This document shows, piece after piece, positions 7,489 through 12,079 of a stretch of 12,079 nt of DNA. The position numbers and the translations under genes were made by a program. Below the pieces are notes generated by a model, which saw only the letters and a program-made list of their open reading frames with translations, did no database searches and had not been told where the DNA came from. The stretch comes from an uncultured Elusimicrobia bacterium (GTDB lineage Bacteria; Elusimicrobiota; Endomicrobiia; Endomicrobiales; Endomicrobiaceae), in contig CAMVLN010000037.1 in assembly GCA_947168325.1 (NCBI GenBank), positions 1 to 12,079 on the forward strand, in the 5' to 3' direction. How positions within the stretch are numbered: the first letter of the stretch is position 1; every line of letters starts with the position of its first letter.

Positions 7489-8784
7489 TTATATTTTTAT
7501 AACCTTTGCTGTTTTTATTTGAGCAGTTGCATTTCTTGTATCAAAAACAAGTTTAGATTTTTTTACAACATTTTTATAATCAATATTTGAATGGTTTGTT
7601 AATATTATAACTGCATCATATTTTGAAATATTATTTAAGTTCTTTTGAGATTTAAATTCTTTTGAAGCAATTTTTACAGAACTTATATAAGGGTCATAAT
7701 ACGAAAGTTTTGCTTGTTTTTTTATAAGAAGTGTCATAACATCTAATGCAGGAGATTCTCGTAAATCTGCAACATCTTTTTTGTAAGTGATACCTAAAAC
7801 TAATATTTTTGAATTCTTTATAGGTTTTGCTTTTTCATTTAATGCACCAGCTAATTTTTCAACTGTGTATTCTGGCATTTTTGAATTAATTTCACCTGCA
7901 AGTTCAATAAACTTTGAATAGAAATTTAGAGTTTTTAATTTCCATGAAAGATAATGTGGGTCTAAAGGTATACAATGACCTCCTATTCCTGGACCTGGAG
8001 TAAACTTCATAAAGCCAAAAGGTTTTGTTGCAGAAGCATTTATAACTTCCCACACATTTAATCCTAATCTATCACACATTAATGCAACTTCATTTACAAG
8101 CCCTATATTTACTGCCCTAAAAGTATTCTCCAATAATTTAGCCATTTCTGCTGCTTGTGTTGAAGAAACTTTATGAACGGTCGTAAAACTTTCATAAACT
8201 GCTACAGTCAACTCTGTAGATTTTTTACAAATTCCACCAACAACTTTCGTTGTATTTGAAATTGTCCATTTTTTGTTAGATGGATCTATTCTTTCAGGGC
8301 TAAAAGCCAAGAAAAAATCTTTCCCTGCTTTTAAACCAGTTTCTTCAAGCATAGGCAAAACTAACTCTGCTGTTGTTCCTGGATATGTAGTAGATTCAAG
8401 TATTATTAGTTGACCCTTTTGTAAATTTTCTTTTATTTCTTTTGTTGCTGAAACTATATATGAAACATCTGGATCTTTTGATTTTCTAAGAGGTGTAGGA
8501 ACACAAATTATAATTACATCTAATTTTGATATTTCTTTAAAATTTGTAGTTGCTGATAATTTTTTTGCACTAACAAGTTCAGCAATATCTTCTGTTTTTA
8601 TATCGCCAATATAAGATTTTTTATCATTAATATTTTTTACCTTTTTAAAATCTACTTCAAGGCCTAATACTGTAAAACTTTTTTTTGCTAGTTCTACCGC
8701 CAAAGGAAGACCAACATATCCTAAACCAATAACACCGATTTTTGCTTGCTTTGAATTTATTTTTTCTAAAAGTTTATTATACAT
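7489..8784 (-). CDS. UDP-N-acetylglucosamine 6-dehydrogenase-like nucleotide-sugar dehydrogenase (WbpA type)
   Basis: 431 residues from the ATG at 8784. The enzyme oxidises the C6 hydroxyl of a UDP-sugar to a carboxylate with two NAD+, giving a UDP-uronic acid for surface polysaccharide. Motifs are the Rossmann GVIGLGYVGLP near the N-terminus, ICVPTPL, LESTTYPGTT with the catalytic glutamate, AFSPERIDP, and GPGIGGHCIPLDPHYL with the nucleophilic cysteine (about C271). The GGHCIPLDP form is typical of UDP-GlcNAc or UDP-ManNAcA dehydrogenases; UDP-glucose dehydrogenases have GGxCFPKD. The frame is open four codons further to a TTG, but GGGAG lies five bases before the ATG at 8784, within those codons, so the ATG is chosen. 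It is the first gene of a two-gene unit with the glycosyltransferase. Confidence 0.92.
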   Translation of the reverse strand: MYNKLLEKINSKQAKIGVIGLGYVGLPLAVELAKKSFTVLGLEVDFKKVKNINDKKSYIGDIKTEDIAELVSAKKLSATTNFKEISKLDVIIICVPTPLRKSKDPDVSYIVSATKEIKENLQKGQLIILESTTYPGTTAELVLPMLEETGLKAGKDFFLAFSPERIDPSNKKWTISNTTKVVGGICKKSTELTVAVYESFTTVHKVSSTQAAEMAKLLENTFRAVNIGLVNEVALMCDRLGLNVWEVINASATKPFGFMKFTPGPGIGGHCIPLDPHYLSWKLKTLNFYSKFIELAGEINSKMPEYTVEKLAGALNEKAKPIKNSKILVLGITYKKDVADLRESPALDVMTLLIKKQAKLSYYDPYISSVKIASKEFKSQKNLNNISKYDAVIILTNHSNIDYKNVVKKSKLVFDTRNATAQIKTAKVIKI

Positions 8785-8903
8785 ATTTTCTCCCAAAAAT
8801 AGGTTATATACAAAAATTTCTAAAACTAATGTTATTATATTATAATATTTTTTGATTTATTAAAATTCGCATACTAAAAAATTATCATAATTATCACAAA
8901 ATT

Positions 8904-8932
8904 TTGCAATAGATGTCTTTATTTTATATAAT
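8904..8932 (+). promoter_or_regulatory. Sigma70 promoter of tRNA-Glu
   Basis: TTGCAA (8904-8909) and a perfect TATAAT (8927-8932) are separated by exactly 17 bp. The second box lies 22 bp before the first base of the tRNA, placing the start near 8939 with a short 5' leader. This is the clearest promoter in the window. Confidence 0.75.
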
Positions 8933-8954
8933 TAGGTTGTTTTTAAAGCAACAT

Positions 8955-9028
8955 GCTACCATCGTCTAGCGGTCTAGGACACCGCCCTCTCAAGGCGGAG
9001 ATCACGAGTTCAAATCTCGTTGGTAGCG
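8955..9028 (+). tRNA. tRNA-Glu (anticodon CTC)
   Basis: A full cloverleaf can be drawn. The acceptor stem pairs GCTACCA (8955-8961) with TGGTAGC (9021-9027), with discriminator G at 9028. The anticodon stem is CCGCC (8982-8986) with GGCGG (8994-8998), loop CTCTCAA and anticodon CTC at 8989-8991. The variable loop is AGATC. The T stem is ACGAG (9004-9008) with CTCGT (9016-9020), loop TTCAAAT. CCA is not encoded, so it must be added enzymatically. It reads GAG. An isoacceptor with TTC can usually read both Glu codons, so a CTC gene is a supplementary tRNA in such an AT-rich genome. It is monocistronic, with its own promoter and terminator. Confidence 0.96.
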
Positions 9029-9044
9029 GTTTATTAAAGTTTAT

Positions 9045-9066
9045 AAAAGAACTGTTTGTTCTTTTT
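9045..9066 (+). terminator. Intrinsic terminator of tRNA-Glu
   Basis: AAAAGAAC (9045-9052) and GTTCTTTT (9058-9065) pair perfectly around a 5-base loop (TGTTT), and the T-run continues to 9066. It lies 16 nt after the tRNA end on the same strand. Confidence 0.7.
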
Positions 9067-9579
9067 ACAAGATATGGGTTGACCGTTTGTATTTTGTATA
9101 TAGAGTATGCTTTTCTTCTATTTTTATATATCTAAAGAACTTATTTATAACGACTATATATGTACTTTACCTTTTTTTCTGCCACTCATTTTACCTTATT
9201 ATACACCTCTTTATATAAAGACAGATAACTATCTTTAAAAAGAATATTCTCGTCCAATATGCAATTTACATCATTTTATTTTTGTTTGTCATTACCAAAA
9301 TTTTAATGATAATCCACATTTTTCTAACTAATTAAACGAAAAAACTCAAATAAAAACATTTTGGCATCATGGAAAGAATTTATCCATTGTTTAAAAAAAT
9401 TCACTCATAAACAACACTAAAACATACTTATAAAAGAAAAAACATAGTACTAACTGCATAATCTCAAATTGGATTATCAAATGTTTAATAATGACAAACT
9501 ATTATTATAAAACAAAATTCTCATCTAATAATATTTTAATACATATCTATCTTCTGCTTTATAAATCTCTAAATACAAT
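9067..9579. other. Gene-free AT-rich region of about 510 bp
   Basis: No open frame here has a plausible start, ribosome site and protein-like composition on either strand. The longest stop-free stretch noticed is about 30 codons on the minus strand (9275-9186). It has a protein-like composition, but no good start, and it is flanked by stops, so it could be a decayed gene or chance. No second copy of the tRNA end, no long repeat and no integrase remnant is visible. The region is the downstream tail of the minus-strand secreted-protein gene and begins just past the tRNA terminator. Confidence 0.5.
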
Positions 9580-10353
9580 TTATTTTTTATTTTTTATTAG
9601 TTCTACAATGTCGCTATTTTTAAAAACTTTAAATTTAAGTTCTTTTACAATTTCTTTACCAAAAGCTCTTATTTTAAATACTGCCACATATTTACCTTTT
9701 TTAAATTCTGTTTTAGAAAATAAAGTTTCAGTAAAATCTCTTCTTTCTCCACAATATATTGGAACAGTTTCTTGTATAGAAATAGTTTTTAATAATTTCT
9801 TTTTATTTTTCGAATATATTTCTATACTACCAGAATGCCTTATATGAACATTCCCTTTATTTTCTAAAATTAGTTTATAATATACATTATTTTCCCTGAC
9901 ATATAAATTTAAAGAATCAACACAATAATCAATGTTTTGTGTCCCCTCTACTGTTACATACATAGGAACAGATATCAATATTGTTATCATCTGCCCTTCT
10001 TCTTGAGCTATAACAAATGTTATCCTTGCAGATATAGAACCTTTAAATTTTTCACTTATAATAGCAGTGTAAGGTATTTCTACGGCATTACCTGCTTTAA
10101 TAAAATATTTATACTGTTCAAATTCTAACCAGTTTTTTACATCTAAACAACCATTACCAGAAAAAGTTTTACCTTGTTTGGTTTCTATAATAATATTTAT
10201 ATCTCTATCATAAGTATTTCTTACTGAATATTTCCCTTTATATAATGAACCAGGAGAAGCTTTTATATCTGTTACATAAGGATCAACAGATAACCCTGCA
10301 TAAGATATACTAAAAAAAAATAATAAACTAATAAAACATAAAATTTTTTTCAT
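9580..10353 (-). CDS. Secreted Ig-like protein, possibly pilus-chaperone-like
   Basis: 257 residues. A classical Sec signal peptide covers residues 1-19 (KK, a hydrophobic core, then SYA before G20). The mature part is rich in beta-strand patterns and appears to hold two Ig-like units. The first (about 22-130) opens with VDPYVTDIKASPGSLYKGKY and includes a strand pattern reminiscent of the PapD-type chaperone N-domain. The second (about 150-245) includes YYKLILENKGNVHIRHSGSI. The mature chain has three cysteines (in NGCLD, DYCVD and IYCGE). It would act in the periplasm or on the surface. The exact family is not recognised; the chaperone-like description rests on overall strand pattern, not on a diagnostic motif. 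AAAAGGA sits about 8 nt before the ATG. No chaperone-usher partners are nearby. It follows the two-component pair by 163 bp. Confidence 0.75.
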   Translation of the reverse strand: MKKILCFISLLFFFSISYAGLSVDPYVTDIKASPGSLYKGKYSVRNTYDRDINIIIETKQGKTFSGNGCLDVKNWLEFEQYKYFIKAGNAVEIPYTAIISEKFKGSISARITFVIAQEEGQMITILISVPMYVTVEGTQNIDYCVDSLNLYVRENNVYYKLILENKGNVHIRHSGSIEIYSKNKKKLLKTISIQETVPIYCGERRDFTETLFSKTEFKKGKYVAVFKIRAFGKEIVKELKFKVFKNSDIVELIKNKK

Positions 10354-10516
10354 ATAAAAAATCCTTTTAATATTTATTTGTAACTTGGGTCAAAACAACT
10401 GATAATAAATATTGATAAAAATTATATATAAAATATATGATGATTCTTTTTAATATTCTCCTTTCTTCAATAAAACTTTTATAAAACATATTAAACAAAA
10501 TTTTATTATTTTTTAA
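10354..10516 (-). promoter_or_regulatory. Leader between the response regulator and the secreted-protein gene
   Basis: This 163-bp minus-strand leader contains TATAAT (minus strand, 10421-10426) as a possible -10 and an ATATTGAT element like those near luxS. It also contains TTGACC (10388-10393), but nothing usable sits 17 bp after it. An isolated AAAGGAG at 10458-10464 precedes no credible start. No strong terminator is visible, so read-through from the two-component genes is possible. Confidence 0.25.
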
Positions 10517-11548
10517 CTAAAATAAATTTTTTTGTATTAAATCTTTTATTTGCTGTGTAACATTTCTTTTTGGTAAAGAAAAAATAGTTTTAATTATTAA
10601 ATCTTGAGTTAATTCTTTTGCTTTTAAAAATTTGGTATACCTATTTGTATTTTTTAAATCCAATTCACTAATATCTGTTGAATCTGTAAAAACTGCAAAT
10701 GTTTGAATAAACGGTCTATAAAATTCATCTCTCTTATTAAAATTATTTTCTTTTAATATTTTTTCTATCTTTTTACTTACTTGCTTAAACTGATTGTCAA
10801 TTTGTTCAAAAAGGTTTCTTCTTTTTTCAGATAATACTTCTTTACCATCAATAATTATTTTTGTATCTTCATTTGCACTACCAACTAATTTTGCATTTGG
10901 AAAATATTTTGTTTCAAATATTAAAACACTAAAAGGAAGAGGTGTTTTTGTAAAAGCTATAATATCTATTTCTTGTCCAAAAACTACAACATTTTTTTTA
11001 TAAGATAAAATTGCCTTATCAAATTGTGAAATTTTATTAAATATTTCTTCCTCAAACATTCTCCCTGCACCATTTTTAGATTGTTGTTTATTATCTAATA
11101 TTGAATTCAAAATATTATTTTGTAATTGTAAATCTTGAACAGTTTTATTTAATACACTTTCTTGACTATTTAGAGCTTTTCTTACTTTAAGAATAATTTC
11201 AGTTTCAGTGACCGGCTTTGACATGAAATCAAAAATCAAATCTCCAGCTATTTCTGTTACAGACTCCCCATAAGTTTTTTCCATTGCAGATAATAAAATA
11301 ACTTGTAATGATGGTGATGTTTGTTTTATAAAAGGTAAAATATCTATACCTGTTTCGCCAACACCAAAATGAATATCTAATATTAATAAATTTAATATGT
11401 TTGGATTATTAAGTAAAAATTTTTTTAGTTCAAGTGTTGAAGAAAATTGTTTTATTTCTATATTATTAAAATGTTTAACAATAGTTCTTTCTAAAGAATT
11501 TCTTATACTTGAATCATCATCAGTTAAAGCTATAATTTTTTTGTCCAT
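10517..11548 (-). CDS. Response regulator with C-terminal NERD-like nuclease domain
   Basis: 343 residues. Residues 1-128 are a receiver domain with the acidic pair D10/D11, phospho-acceptor D58 in LLILDIHFG, switch S87 in LLSAM and K111 in MSKP, so phosphorylation should be possible. Residues about 129-158 are a Gln/Asn-rich helical linker, probably coiled coil. From about 160 a nuclease-related (NERD, PD-(D/E)XK fold) domain follows. It shows GRMFEEEIF (162-170), EIDIIAF with D195 and the FETK motif with E212 and K214, and then EQIDNQFKQVSKKIEKIL with the glutamine typical after the core. The D-x16-E-x-K spacing fits an active PD-(D/E)XK site. The C-terminal 90 residues are unassigned. There is no helix-turn-helix output. 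AAGGAG (11554-11559) lies 5 nt before the ATG, and the gene starts 12 bp after the kinase stop, so the two form an operon. The NERD assignment is by motif only. Confidence 0.82.
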   Translation of the reverse strand: MDKKIIALTDDDSSIRNSLERTIVKHFNNIEIKQFSSTLELKKFLLNNPNILNLLILDIHFGVGETGIDILPFIKQTSPSLQVILLSAMEKTYGESVTEIAGDLIFDFMSKPVTETEIILKVRKALNSQESVLNKTVQDLQLQNNILNSILDNKQQSKNGAGRMFEEEIFNKISQFDKAILSYKKNVVVFGQEIDIIAFTKTPLPFSVLIFETKYFPNAKLVGSANEDTKIIIDGKEVLSEKRRNLFEQIDNQFKQVSKKIEKILKENNFNKRDEFYRPFIQTFAVFTDSTDISELDLKNTNRYTKFLKAKELTQDLIIKTIFSLPKRNVTQQIKDLIQKNLF

Positions 11549-11560
11549 TTTTACTCCTTG

Positions 11561-12079
11561 CTAAATTTTGTGTATAGGAATTAAAATATTAGTTTGTAGT
11601 CCTTTAGTAGTTCTTGTTGTAATATTTGTGGCAGTTATTTTACCATTTAACATTGATACAAAATAAGCTGCATGAATAGTTCCTTCTCCCAATCTCTTTC
11701 CTTTAGAACTTTGAATTTGTTCTTTATAAATTCGTTCCAAATTTTCTTTGTTTAAACCACCTGCATTATCTTCAATTGATATAATTAATTTCTTTAAATC
11801 TAAAGATATTGTCAAGCTAACATTTAATTTTGCAACAAAATTATTGTCTAACAATAATTTTTGTAATGCAAATATTGAATTATCCAAAATATTGTTTATA
11901 GCAATAAAAATAAGTCTATTTGAATAACAAAAAAACTTATTGGAATTTTTATTAAATTCTTTAAATGAAATTCTTATATAAGGTGCCAATTTTGAGTTGT
12001 AAAATTCTAGTTGTTTTTTTATTTGAGTTTGAATATGTGTTATAGTATTTTTGGAAAGGTTGCCTGTACCTAATTCTTC
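11561..12079 (-). CDS. Histidine kinase, C-terminal ATPase part (partial, runs off the window)
   Basis: The frame is open to the window edge, giving 172 visible C-terminal residues; the true start lies beyond 12079. A TTG at 11989 is an internal codon, because the frame continues upstream without a stop. The HATPase_c signature is visible: N-box AINNILDNSIFAL (N63 and N67 of the visible part), G1 box EDNAGGL (D104, G107, G108) and a G2-like GKRLGEGTIHAA (128-138). The G2 box departs from the usual GLGL form. The phospho-accepting histidine and any sensor domains are not in the window, so the signal cannot be guessed. It is the upstream partner of the receiver-nuclease gene, with a 12-bp gap. 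Confidence 0.85.
   Translation of the reverse strand, partial: EELGTGNLSKNTITHIQTQIKKQLEFYNSKLAPYIRISFKEFNKNSNKFFCYSNRLIFIAINNILDNSIFALQKLLLDNNFVAKLNVSLTISLDLKKLIISIEDNAGGLNKENLERIYKEQIQSSKGKRLGEGTIHAAYFVSMLNGKITATNITTRTTKGLQTNILIPIHKI

Noticed and set aside
8953..9135. Plus-strand open frame covering the tRNA
   Set aside because: It overlaps the tRNA-Glu and its terminator completely and has no protein-like features.
9186..9275. Minus-strand 30-codon stop-free stretch with protein-like composition
   Set aside because: There is no ATG or ribosome site, stops lie on both sides, and this length is not exceptional. It is mentioned only as a possible remnant.
9491..9847. Plus-strand open frame of 118 codons
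   Set aside because: Most of it is antisense to the secreted-protein gene, which has a signal peptide, ribosome site and coherent composition. The plus-strand product is low-complexity and lacks a ribosome site.
10458..10464. Strong Shine-Dalgarno-like AAAGGAG on the minus strand after the response regulator
   Set aside because: Only an ATT codon followed by about ten codons comes after it, so no credible small gene can be supported.

Overview
The window is strongly AT-rich. It carries Gram-negative-type features: a nucleotide-sugar dehydrogenase paired with a family 2 glycosyltransferase as used for LPS or capsule sugars, and a Sec-secreted Ig-like protein. It also has Shine-Dalgarno sites, sigma70-like promoters and a bacterial tRNA-Glu, so it is bacterial chromosome. 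The phylum cannot be fixed from this sequence. A low-GC, probably anaerobic or host-associated lineage fits. No transposase, integrase or CRISPR array is visible.

Layout: (1) Positions 85-2463, minus strand: an XRE-cupin regulator followed by an AMP-forming acyl-CoA synthetase. (2) Positions 2464-2686: divergent regulatory region with a perfect 12-bp palindrome on the -35 box of the regulator and several related half-sites. (3) Positions 2687-6133, plus strand: luxS, a PPP-type phosphoesterase, a MetY-like O-acetylhomoserine sulfhydrylase and a T5orf172/GIY-YIG protein with a DUF4357-like tail. (4) Positions 6170-8784, minus strand: an O6-alkylguanine-DNA alkyltransferase, and a translationally coupled dehydrogenase-glycosyltransferase pair. 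(5) Positions 8904-9066, plus strand: a tRNA-Glu(CTC) with its own promoter and intrinsic terminator, followed by about 510 bp without a credible gene. (6) Positions 9580-12079, minus strand: a secreted Ig-like protein preceded by a two-component pair. The pair is a histidine kinase running off the window and a response regulator whose output domain looks like a NERD (PD-(D/E)XK) nuclease.

How the genes work together: luxS and metY both feed homocysteine supply, LuxS by recycling S-ribosylhomocysteine and MetY by direct sulfhydrylation. The cupin regulator probably controls its own promoter and perhaps the synthetase and luxS. The dehydrogenase and glycosyltransferase supply a surface polysaccharide.

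The most unusual item is the REC-coiled coil-NERD protein with its kinase. A phosphorelay that ends in a nuclease-like domain rather than a DNA-binding domain suggests stress- or phage-triggered nucleic acid cleavage. That function is inferred and not shown.
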